Of a DNA stretch of 64,000 nt, positions 49,526 through 59,408 are shown in pieces. The stretch covers positions 13,627,501-13,691,500 of the forward strand of contig OX485805.1 of the NCBI GenBank assembly GCA_950295325.1, in the 5' to 3' direction. Below the pieces are notes generated by a model that was given only the letters and a program-made list of their open reading frames with translations, was not told the origin of the DNA and ran no database searches. The stretch is from Polytrichum commune (taxonomy: Eukaryota > Streptophyta > Polytrichopsida > Polytrichales > Polytrichaceae). Position 1 is the stretch's first letter, and every line of letters starts with the position of its first letter. A program made the translations under genes and the position numbers.

Positions 49526-51525
49526 ATGTCTTCAGCTAACAATGCCGCTGACAAAGTCGGGGATAAGGCCAATCAAACCATGGTAAGTTACAGGATGTAG
49601 TTGAGCATTTTAAGCTGGATTGTTCCGTGAGCTTGATATTTCGCGCGGTTTCATTACAGAGTCGAGAGTTGTGCAAGAAATCAGGTCACTTCCGTTAAAT
49701 TGGTAGGATTGGTGGCGGGTTGCGTAGTAGATGACAATGTATTGGCGTGGACATGTCGACCGAGTGTTTTGGTGTTCTTTTGAATTCGTAGTTTGGATTC
49801 TTGCTATATTGTATTTCGTCAAGACCGTGGAAGTTGAGTATTTTGAGCTCCAAGTGTTTGTGAGTTGTCATGTGAACTTGTGGTTTCTGGCGGCATGAGA
49901 GTTGAATTGCGAGTTGTGCTAGAAATTGGGTCACTCTGTTTTAGGGAGGTAGATTTGGTGGCGGTTGCGCAGGAGATGGCAATGTAATAAGGGTGTTGAC
50001 TCATGGTGGTTTTGGTTCCTTTGTTATCATTCTTAAATTGTAGTTTGGAGTCTGACTTCCTTGTTTTTCGATGGTGCAGGACGCCGTGTCGGACTTTGCT
50101 CAAGGAGCCGGTGACAAAGCAAGCGAGGCTGCACAGAACACCAAGAAGTCAGCTGGAGGTGCCTACGACTCTGCCAAAGACAAGGCACAGGATGTGAAGG
50201 AAGGAGCTAGTGACGCCGTGGACAACACCAAGGAGAAGGCTTCTGAAACCGCAGATGCTGCTCAGAACAAGGCCGGTGAGGCTAGAGACGGTACAGCTGG
50301 CGCATGGGACTCCGCCAAGGACAAGGCGGCAGAGACTGCCGACGCTGCTCAGGACAAGGCAGGCGAGGCTAAGGATGATGCCGGCAACGCGTTCGATTCT
50401 GCTAAAGACAGTGCTTCACGAACTACTAGAGACGCCAAGAATCGTGCAGGCGCAACAGCCGATGAAGCTAAAGAGAAGACCTCCCGGGCAGCTGATTCTG
50501 CTGGCGATCGGGCTAAGGACGCACAGAACAGCGCCGGGTCTGCTTGGGAGTCAAGCAAGGACAAGGCCACCGATATCTCAGGCTCTGCTAAGGATTTGAC
50601 CAAGGATGCCAAGTCGAAGGCAGATGAGGCCTTGGCTGGAATCGACAGCGATGTTTTGACCACTGATGACATTGGTTCAGGTGCTAAGGATACAACCGAG
50701 GACACAGCTGGGGAGGTAAAGAACTTCGCAGGCTCAGAGTTCGACATTTCCACCGACTCTCACAGCACTGGAACTGAGTCCCTTTCGAAGGGGAAGTACT
50801 CCGTACGGAGTGGTGCTGATGATACCGCAGCTGATGTTAAGAGCACGACTCGGTCTGCGGCTAGTAACGTCGAACACGGTGTTGGTAAAGCGTGGGAGAG
50901 GACTGGCAAGAACACCGAAGGTGCTTTGAATGATGCGCAAAACGAAGCTGATGATGTTACAAACAGAGCGGGACGAAAGGCTGGAGAGGTGAAGGATGCT
51001 GCCAAGGACAATTTGGGAGATATCAAGGACGAGGCTGACAAGGCAGCGAGTGCCCACCAACCTAAGGTTGATGCTTCTAAAGATGAAGCTGGTCAGGCAT
51101 GGAACGAGACGAAGGATAAGGCCGGACAGTTCTTCGGGTCTGCTCAGGATGCTGCAGGGGCAACAGGCAATGTTGTGAAGGAGAAGGCAGGACAGGTGAA
51201 GGACACAATTGGAAATGCTTTTGGTGCAACTAAGGAGAAGGCAGCCGAAGCTGGCGAAGCTGTCCAAGACAAGACTGCTGATGCTGCAAACGAAGCCTCC
51301 GCCCGGGCTGATGCTGCCAAGGCACGCGGTGAGTATACTGCCGACAGTGAATTGTTTGGAAAGAGCATCAATGACGAGGTTTCTCGTGACTTTGACTCGG
51401 CTGCTGAGGATACGAAAAATGCTGGAAAGGGTTTATTCGGTGGATTGGGTGGAATTCTTGGAGAGGCGTCCAAAACTATTCAGGATACTGTGAATGCTCC
51501 CGGCGAGAGAGTTACCTCCGACTAG
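49526..51525 (+). CDS. Group-3 (LEA_4) late embryogenesis abundant protein, 2 exons
   Basis: Exons 49526-49582 and 50080-51525 join in phase (AACCATG|GTAAGT ... GTGCAG|GAC) to 500 residues. LEA proteins of this class are hydrophilic and disordered in water, fold into amphipathic helices on drying, and protect membranes and proteins during desiccation. The protein consists of about twenty variants of an 11-residue motif such as AKDKAAETADAA and NKAGEARDGTA, rich in Ala, Lys, Asp and Glu, with no Cys and almost no Trp apart from repeat AW/GxAW positions. The C-terminus (LFGGLGGILGEASKTIQDTV) is the most hydrophobic part. There is no signal or transit peptide. The ABREs upstream agree with stress-induced expression. 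Confidence 0.92.
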
Positions 51526-52930
51526 AGGATATTGATGGAACGTAGATATTCTGCTTCTTGACACATTTGTTTTATAATTTTGATGATTTGGTATGAGCTC
51601 TACTGATGATGATGAGACAGAAGATTCTCGTCATCTAGGTCTTTCAGTTGTTCTATTATTGGGTTCTCTGTCTACTGGATCGCTTGGTCGAAAATGGATG
51701 TGATGCTTATCCTTCGATCAGTGTGTACCTGAGACTTGTACTTTACTGAAATCACTTTCAATCGATGTAAAATCTCGATTCTCAATCTGTAATTTTTTAG
51801 CGAGGTGATCTATATACTTTTGACTTGTCTGTATATCTTCACTGTTGTTAGTAAAACAGATAAACTTGAATGTGGTAGGTGTGATAGGTCGATGTTCGTT
51901 GTGACGTATAGGTCACGTTTGAATGGTTGGTGTAATGTAAATTCTAGAAATTCTTCGGCGGTCTAACTCACAATTAGGGAAAGTATTTTTGTAAAAATAC
52001 TTGACCTTTCACCGACCTTTACCTCCAAGAATTGTTACACAATTAAACTTTGAATTGCTGAATATCGGAATAATGCTGCCAACACATTATCCAGCAATTG
52101 TAAAAATGAGTGTTGCTCCAATCGACGTTGCATGGACGTAATAAGCATTTACTTCACCAGGAATATTCTACTTAAAGATAATGCACATTCTGTACTATTT
52201 CAGTCCACTATCATAACATATGGAGGACGAAAATATTGAGTAGCAGCCGTTGGCAAATAGCTAACATACAACCAATTTTATGCACATGGCAAACTATACT
52301 TAAATTACCAGAACTCAATGCGAGATTAACAGACATGACTTGCAGTGCTAAGATTTCACGTGTGCCTGAAATGTTTAGCCTGATTTCCTGAAATGTGAGA
52401 TGCATGGGAATTGGCGCAGAGTTTATGTATATAATGTGAAGATGTAGAGAGGAGAAGCATACCTTTCTCGGACTTTCAACTAAGATGAATTGTACTATCA
52501 GTTCTTGTCAGGTTATTATCTGATACAAATTTCATTGAACCTCGTAGTAATGATCTAATCTTTCTTGGGTACGGGCTTAATTATACGGCAGCGTGCTCTC
52601 AGAGCCCGCAAGCGTTGATGAATGAAGTTGGAAATTCTTGTCGACCTTGGTTATAATTTTGTAGCAAATAATAAAAGAACATGAATTGTTCGTCTCTGTT
52701 GGTTATGTGTATGCATAGGCTTTCCAGTTGGCCAGTACTGGAATTCTCCACATCAGTATTGAGGAATGTAATACTTTCGGCTCCTGAATCCAACATCCAG
52801 AGGGAATCGAAAGTATTACAGGTAAACGGAATGCAAGTTGTTTCTTAATTTTATTGTTGCCCTAAACAGGATAGATACGAGCCACGATCCTTAAATATGT
52901 GATTAATGTTGTTCTGCAAACTTGTCCAGT
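51526..52930. other. LEA 3' flank and intergenic sequence
   Basis: Includes the probable LEA 3' UTR. The only notable item is a copia-derived micro-inversion at 52769-52818, described separately. No gene seen. Confidence 0.5.
52769..52818 (-). repeat. Short inverted fragment of the copia gag-pol junction, flanked by an 11-bp inverted repeat
   Basis: TAATACTTTCG (52769-52779) and CGAAAGTATTA (52808-52818) face each other. Read on the minus strand from 52818, the sequence matches 53672-53712 of the copia element (AATACTTTCGATTCCCTCT, then ATGTTGGATTCAGGAGCC), but with TGG where the element has TAG. Confidence 0.8.
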
Positions 52931-53307
52931 TTAGACTATAAGATAGTGGGAGTATGGAGTAGTACCTCAAAGAAGTAAAAGACACGCTTAATCAACTAAA
53001 TGATATGAGTGTCCATATTCCGGAAGATCTCGTGATCCTTTTGCTCTTACAGTCATCTCTAAAGAGTATCACTTCTTTAAAGGCGAGCTTCAGAGTAAAG
53101 ACTATCTACCAACATTTATAGCGATAGAATCCAAACTACTCGATGACGAGATGCAAGTTAACTGGAAACTGAAAAAGAGATGGCCAACGAAGCGATGGAT
53201 CTGCACGCCGGAAGCAGCCAGGTCAACCTCAACTTAATAGATCTTACCCCAAGATCAACCATCCCCAAAAGCAGCTTTTTCGCCAACCTGATTAGCAATT
53301 ACGCCAA

Positions 53308-53937
53308 ATGGACCAGAAGAACAAGTACCATGCGCGCAGTAAACAACTCATCTCCGATCCTGTTACATGCGATTGCTGTCATGAGGACGGCCACCCCGAG
53401 CGAGATTGTGAAATCAAGAAGGCAGTTGAGCAAGTGAGAGAATTCGACATCAAACTCAAAAAGCTGAAGAAAGGTGGACACTCATCTCAAGTCAACTCTA
53501 TGGAGCGACAGTCATCTCGACAGGCCATCCACACCGACAGTTCGGATGGCGACGTTGACGAGGTTATTGAATCATATCTTCTTCAATCCGGAGAAGTCAA
53601 CGCCCTGGAGCAACCTGAACTTTTTTACACTGGTGAGAACCTGGAAGATTCGCTACCTCCAGTATCAAGCAATACTTTCGATTCCCTCTAGATGTTGGAT
53701 TCAGGAGCCACCCAACATGTCACGGGCAATGCGGATCTCATTTTCAATCTGAGATCGTGCTCGGTAGCACCCATGCTAAACGCTGGTGGTACATCTCACC
53801 GTGTATATGGTAAATGGTTTGTTCTTTTCCGATTTCCCAACGGACAAATTAAAAGCATTGAATATGTTTTGTATGTGCCGGCATCAAGCGCAATCTTTTC
53901 TCTGTTGGATGTATCTCTGATCAAGGCTACTCCTTAG
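53308..53937 (+). pseudogene. Copia gag zinc knuckle and protease, split by an in-frame TAG
   Basis: The frame 53308-53691 carries the CCHC knuckle (C-x2-C-x4-H-x4-C). It stops at TAG (53689-53691) and continues in the same frame as MLDSGATQHVTG..., the aspartic protease with the DSGA active-site box, to 53937. Related copia proteins have Trp just before xLDSGA. The inverted fragment at 52769-52818 still has TGG there, so TAG is a point mutation of a Trp codon. Confidence 0.8.
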
Positions 53938-55137
53938 AGTTCATCTGAAACATCTGTGTGATTCATGATATCACGACCAAGTAAATTCTTGACAAAGCTG
54001 AAAGAATAGGGAAGGAAGGTTTGTATCGCTTGCAGGCCGAATCCATTTCTAATGCCACCATATGCAGCCTAGAAGAAAACAGAACAATAGTCAGGGCACT
54101 ACTCTAGGCCATATTAGTTTCAATGCTCTCCATAAAATGTCAAAAGACAACACAGTCACCGGGTTGCCATACATACCACGTATAAACTACGTCTCTGATA
54201 TCTATCAGATTGGTAAGCAAACTTGGAAACCACTAGAACTCATGCAGAGTGACGTCTGCGGACACCTCCTGCTCACAATGGTGCACGTTACTTCGTAACG
54301 TTTATTGATGACCACAGTTGACACGTCACGGTATCCTTGATCAAGCGGAAAGATCAAGTCCTCTCAGAATTTCGGAAGCATAAAGCCAGAGTTGAACTAG
54401 TCACCGGCCTTAAGATTCAACGTATTCGCACCGACAGTGGTGGTGAGTATGTTTCAGCGTCTATGTCCATGTTCCTAAGAACAAACGTGACAAACTCGAC
54501 CCAAAAACTTCCCCATGTATACTTACTGGTCGGGATACTCAAACAAAGGGCTACAGATGCTATTGCCCTCAAAGCAGAAGGATCATCATTTCGCGAGACG
54601 TTGCTGTGGACGAGAAGCTCATTCCACAACCACAACATGAGGTGGCGGCGACTGCAGATACCTTCCTCTCAACCAGGCCCATCAAAATTAAAGGAAATAG
54701 ACACAGGATTTACTTGAGAGAATATCAAGCTGTATTAAAGTGTTGCAGAATGCACCACTGAATCAATCCTTAACAGATTAACAGTACCTTGTAAGAAAAC
54801 AAGAAAGCAGGACTATCGCTCTACTCCGTGCAGCTCTGTCTACGATCGGAAAGACTACTCTACATTCTGTGCACATTGACAATATAGCTAAACTGCTTCT
54901 AACAGAAAAAGTGGATGAAGAATACCTACATCCAGCAGAAATGACCATATCATCAGGTATCTCCTCCTTCACTACTTTTGAGTCTTAACTCCCGCTCTTC
55001 TCTTCTGCTATCAAAAAACCTCAGTAATCTACCTCTTCTCCTCACCTGGTGCCCGTGTCACCTTCTTCCTTGGGGCCTGTGTCACCATCTCACTAATCCC
55101 TGGATCACCTCAACCGACCATCTCCATTCCGCTTGAC

Positions 55138-55915
55138 TTGAACACACCGACCATTCACTCTCCTGAATCCTCGCAAACTCCTGAACCGTCTGCCAAATTG
55201 GAAACTCCGCCTCTGCGAGTGTATACAAAACGCATTGCTCTAGAACCTACTCAGCCACGTAAGTCACTTCGCAACCAAAAACCCTCAGTCTTACTCAATG
55301 ACTTTGTTACTAATATAGAAAATGACCTTCAGTTCTCTCAAACCTGCAAAGATCAACGCTGGATTGAGGCCATGGAATCGGAAATGGCTAGCATTAGGAA
55401 GATGAAGACATGGCAGTTAGTGGAATTACCACCTGGCCATTGTGCTATGACTGCAAGGTGGATTTTCAAGATTAAACCGGGCATAAATGGTCAGGGTGAA
55501 CGCTACAAAGCCCATGTAGCTCGCGGGTATCAACAGAAACAAGGCATCGACTTTGATGAAACCTTCGCTCCTGTTGCTAAATGGAACTCCAGAAAAGAAA
55601 TTAGTGCTCTTGCTGGATCTCGAGGTTGGCTTGTCTTTCATCTTGACGTCCAGACGGCCTTCTTGAATGGCAAGCTACGGCAAGTGGTCTTTATGTATCA
55701 ACCCCAAGGTTATTCTTCCCTGGCAACTGCCCATCTCGTATGCAGACTTGATGGAGCCCTGTTGGGCCGAAGCAAGCTCCACGCACTTGATTTCATAAAA
55801 TCGACAAGTTTTCACTCAAACATGGTCTCCAAAAATCGTCTGCCGATGGCAACATCTACTACCATCATCATAACTCTCAAACTGTCATGTTAATTATGTA
55901 CGTCGATGACCTTTT
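55138..55915 (+). pseudogene. Copia reverse transcriptase remnant
   Basis: The frame 55138-55893 holds the N-terminal half of a copia RT up to LDVQTAFLNGKLRQVVFMYQPQGY, which contains the first catalytic Asp. After frameshifts the YVDDL box lies at about 55899-55913 and is followed at once by a stop. A deletion has removed several residues around CRLDGALLG. The protein is non-functional. Confidence 0.85.
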
Positions 55916-56389
55916 TCCTGACTGGTGACAACCAGCCATGATCAAATGGCTACACAAAGAACTTCATGAAAAATTTGACATGACCAGTCTGGGCTTAATT
56001 ATGCTCATTTTATTTGGGAATTGAGTTTCATCAAACAAGTCACGGTCTTAAACTTCACTAAACAACCTATGCCAAAAGCATCGTTGATGACTTCGATATG
56101 AGTGACTGTAACCCGTCGCATACTCCATTGCCCACTGGGCTGCAACTGAAGAAAGACACTGGCATTGCCCCGGTAAACCCTACCTCATATGTCTAGATGG
56201 TGGGAAAACTTGTATTTCTCACCAAATGCAGACCTGACCTTAGTTACTCTGTTAACTTGGTGTCACAGTTCATGCAAAGCCCGCAACTCAGTCACATGAA
56301 TACGGTTAAACGTATCATTAGATACATGAAGAGCACCCTAACCTTTGGACTTTTCTATCCACGCTTCTCGGGGTGCACTCGTTGTTAAA

Positions 56390-57375
56390 AGCATGGACCC
56401 GTGTGGGTGCACAAAAAGGTTATTAGTTATGCCTAGGAATTAAAACATATACATAAGGTATGGGTATTATTTATTCTAACTTTGAAAATATACTGGGTGT
56501 ATCAGTTGTATTTCTACCTTTAGTTCCATAGTCATTTATAATGAAATGGGTAATCTACAAGAGATCCAAATGTATATTTCATTTGGTATGTGAGTTGAAT
56601 GGTAATCTCACATTGTCCAAAGATAGGTTCACTTAAATCAAGTATGGTATATTAGATGTCAAACCTAAAGTTTGACTATCTACAGCTAGAGTTCTTGATT
56701 ACTCATTGAAATTGAAATGTGATTATGCGGTATCATTTGTCTCTCAAGTAGTAGTTGAAGAAGTGTAAAAAAAAGGATAACAAAAGCAAGTCGGTTAAAA
56801 CATTGACCACCAAGACTTGATATTTGGGAAGGGCATATAGGATGCACCGTTAAATTGACAACAAGTGGATTGAATATCAACAACTAATTGACCTCTAAAA
56901 CTGGCCTTCCAATATGGAAATAAGATTATGTTGGTATCAAAAGAAAAATGGGTCAATTTGGACTTACGATTTGACAAATCATTTGATGAAAGAGTTAGAA
57001 ACCATCATTGCATTGGCTACAATGAACACTATATTCGGTATTTGGAGACTTTTTGTTGATTATGAGACTATATAAGGATGCACATTTCAAAATTGGACCG
57101 GTAATGACGACTAAAAATCCCATATGTATAATGGTATGCTACTATTATTATACATAAAGGCATGGAAGTGAACAAAAATGTGAGGCATACATGAAAATAG
57201 TTGCGTATGAAAGACAACTCGTTATGAATGGAAGGGAAGATGCGAAGAATGAATGGAAGTTGAATGAATTAATTGGGATTGAAATACAATTATAATGGAA
57301 ATACCATCAATGTCTTGAGTAACTTGCAATAGCATAGAAAGTAAGCACTTAAATATGTTCTACACCTAAGCCCAT
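56390..57375. other. AT-rich intergenic sequence, no gene seen
   Basis: Open frames at 56686-56977 (-) are short and without domains. No repeats beyond low complexity were recognised. Confidence 0.5.
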
Positions 57376-58412
57376 TTAGGGAGTCCGTCCCACTAGTACG
57401 CTTCTAGTCACACTAGTCCGACCCACTATTTTTTTTTTTGCGGCTAAGTCCTTTTTTTTGGCGGCCTCCATGGCTCTAAAAATCTCAGGCCCACGACTGT
57501 ATCCTTGTGTGTTGCCTGGACATGAATATGTGTCGTTCTTGCATGTTTTAGGACGCGCTCCCGAATTGTAAGAGGTGGTATTATAAGTAGAATGCGAGGG
57601 TGTTTGCGAAAGGGAACGTCTTGCGCTTCTCCGGAGGGCCAGACAACGATCGGACTCGGAAGATGCGGCCCTGAGGGCGTGCCTATCCAAGGAGGACGTG
57701 GAGGAGGGCCGGGCACCAAGCGAGCGGGTAGCCACCTGCGAAACAACGTCATAGGAAGATAAGAATAGGAATGGAGTGGGGAAAATAATGAGGGCGGTTT
57801 GGGATGGGCGCTCGTAAAGAGAACGGCACGCAAACGGAAGACAAGGGAAGCAAAAGCGGGAAAGGGGTTTAGGGTTGAGGAGGGCACCTTGGCTTTGGGG
57901 ACGTCCATGCGGGGAACGGTGGGAACGAGGGGGGCGTCGACGGGAGCATCCGGAGCCGATGGAACTATTGCACTGTTGGATGGCGGGGGGGAGTCGAGGC
58001 GTGGAGGGCCCACGATGGCGGAGGACGTTGCGGGGGGAGGAACGGAGTCGGCGGGGGAGGTGTGGCAACGGGGGCCTTCCATGCGGAGACGCCGGCTCGG
58101 CCCGCGACGAGCGACGCCGTCGTCCTTAGAGGGCGAGAGGTGCCCCAAACGAACGAGCGTCCGTTTCTCCTTGGAGAGGGGGGAGGGCGATGGGGCGTAG
58201 GCGCGGGCGACAAGTGCGGGGGGCGGGCTGTTGACAACACCGTCGTCGATGCCGACGTCACGGGAGTAATCCATGGCCGAGGCCGCGTTGACCGCCGAGA
58301 ACTGGTAGAGGGATGGCATTTGGAAGTCCGTGACGTCGCGGGAAGGGGAGGCAGGTGGCGAGAGGGGACGGGAAGGGCCGTCGACCACAGGGGCGTCGCA
58401 TATGGGGGCAGA
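57376..58412 (-). CDS. Pro/Ser/Arg-rich exons, possibly the 3' end of the FCP1-like gene
   Basis: Two in-phase exons fit: 58412-57888 (acceptor after a T-rich GTTGTTGTGATT tract, ACCATAG|TCT) and 57735-57376 (DVPKAK|VATRSLG; CGCAG acceptor). They encode about 294 residues: SAPICDAPVVDGPSRPLSPPASPSRDVTDF, SPLSKEKRTLVRLGHLSPSKDD, then VATRSLGARPSSTSSLDRHALRA and a Lys-rich end. There is no recognised domain and no in-frame ATG at the start of the first exon. It may begin at an internal Met or be spliced to the exon ending near 58597 (donor AAT|GTGGGT, same phase). Competing frames are open because the region is GC-rich, so coding status is moderate. Confidence 0.4.
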
Positions 58413-58524
58413 CTATGGTCAACAACAATCACAACAACAATCACAACAACAAAAGACATCCAAAAACGAAGCAAGCATTAGTAAATGTGAACCACTTGAT
58501 ACAAAGCAAAGACATGGAGGCATT

Positions 58525-59292
58525 TCAAATCAATTTATTGAGTTTGGCGAGCCTCATGATGCTCTTGAATACATTATCACGGGGGCTTAAACCCACATTG
58601 CCTATGGGGTTGGACCTAACAAAAAATGGTATGCTACCGGCGTGGACAACAAGCCTTCTAAGGTAAGGCGCTAGCGTATCGACCAAAAACATGTCGTTCC
58701 TATCGCCGGTCCAAGTGGCGGGGAAGATGACGTTCCCCGGGGGGTTCAAGACGCTTTTGGTGGGGCTGTCGTCGACGAGGACGGTGTTCTCGGGGGTCGG
58801 CCACCACCCGTGGGGTACCCCCTGCAACCGGGGGATGCCCCGCCACAGTCTTGACCTCAGGACCTTGAGGAATTGTTGTCCTCCGCCACGACCGCCGAAC
58901 TTTGGAACCGGCAGACCCTTTTCGTCGAGCAATTCATCGCAATCCTCTTGGCCGAGGATGAGGCAAGGGCTCGGAAGATCGCGGAAGAGGAAGTCGACGA
59001 TTGGCTCGGTGTTCTCCATGACCATGGAGCTCCACACAATGACGTGAGCTACATCGAGCACCTCTCGAAGGAAGTCACGCAGGCCGGGACGGGCGCGGAC
59101 AGCCTTGCGGTTAATGAGAGTGTCGAGCTCTCCGTCGTAGTCCCTTTCGTCGGGGTGACGGAAGGGACGCGTGGGGACCCGGGGGATGTGTTCGGTGTGA
59201 CACAACACCCCGTTCAGGTCAAACACGACGAACGGTTTGTTTCGGGTAAGACGTCCACTGGTCGAGGGTTTCCGACCTATCTCCGGGGGATC
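58525..59292 (-). CDS. FCP1/NIF-like HAD phosphatase domain exon(s)
   Basis: After an acceptor at 59292 (AATCACAG|GATCCC) the minus strand reads KPFVVFDLNGVLCHTE (HAD motif I), ARPGLRDFLREVLDVAHVIVWSSM (motif II, WSS), then LVDDSPTKSVLNPPGNVIFPATWTG (motif III/IV, DDSP) and FVRSNPIG. This is the FCP1/NLI-interacting-factor phosphatase family, which dephosphorylates proteins such as the RNA polymerase II CTD. Motif I is DLNGV rather than DxDxT/V: the second Asp, the general acid, is Asn. Plant relatives with DLNG exist, so it may be a divergent or inactive branch. There is no in-frame ATG upstream in the exon. Joining to the exon ending at 59876 keeps phase (DDE|DPPEIG), suggesting one fused gene. 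Confidence 0.7.
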   Translation of the reverse strand, partial: DPPEIGRKPSTSGRLTRNKPFVVFDLNGVLCHTEHIPRVPTRPFRHPDERDYDGELDTLINRKAVRARPGLRDFLREVLDVAHVIVWSSMVMENTEPIVDFLFRDLPSPCLILGQEDCDELLDEKGLPVPKFGGRGGGQQFLKVLRSRLWRGIPRLQGVPHGWWPTPENTVLVDDSPTKSVLNPPGNVIFPATWTGDRNDMFLVDTLAPYLRRLVVHAGSIPFFVRSNPIGNVGLSPRDNVFKSIMRLAKLNKLI

Positions 59293-59408
59293 CTGTGATT
59301 AACAACTCGACTAGTTTAATTCTATGATCCAATAAACAACATTGCATTGAGGAAAAGACGATTATGCGAGGAAAATAATGCAAGGAGAATGTGGTCAAGT
59401 GCAGACTT

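Larger units (their letters stand above)
52948..56385 (+). mobile_element. Decayed Ty1/copia retrotransposon, lacking LTRs and most of RNase H
   Basis: In order on the plus strand: UBN2-type gag remnant (about 52960-53100, VKDTLNQLND...PEDLVILLL), zinc knuckle CDCCHEDGHPERDC (about 53368), protease LDSGATQHVTG (53695), GAG-pre-integrase LGHISFNALHKMS (about 54106), integrase parts (QSDVCG about 54246, RTDSGGEY about 54427), reverse transcriptase (KDQRWIEAMESEMASI, GYQQKQGIDFDETFAPVAKW, LDVQTAFLNGKL, then YVDDL at about 55899) and the connection VGKLVFLTKCRPDLSYSVNLVSQFM (56200). Homology stops near 56370. Many stops and frameshifts break it and no LTR was seen, so it is inactive and truncated at both ends. 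Confidence 0.88.

Noticed and set aside
57799-58481. Plus-strand Gly/Arg-rich frames
   Set aside because: They are GC-rich shadow frames opposite the minus-strand Pro/Ser-rich exons, with no splice support.
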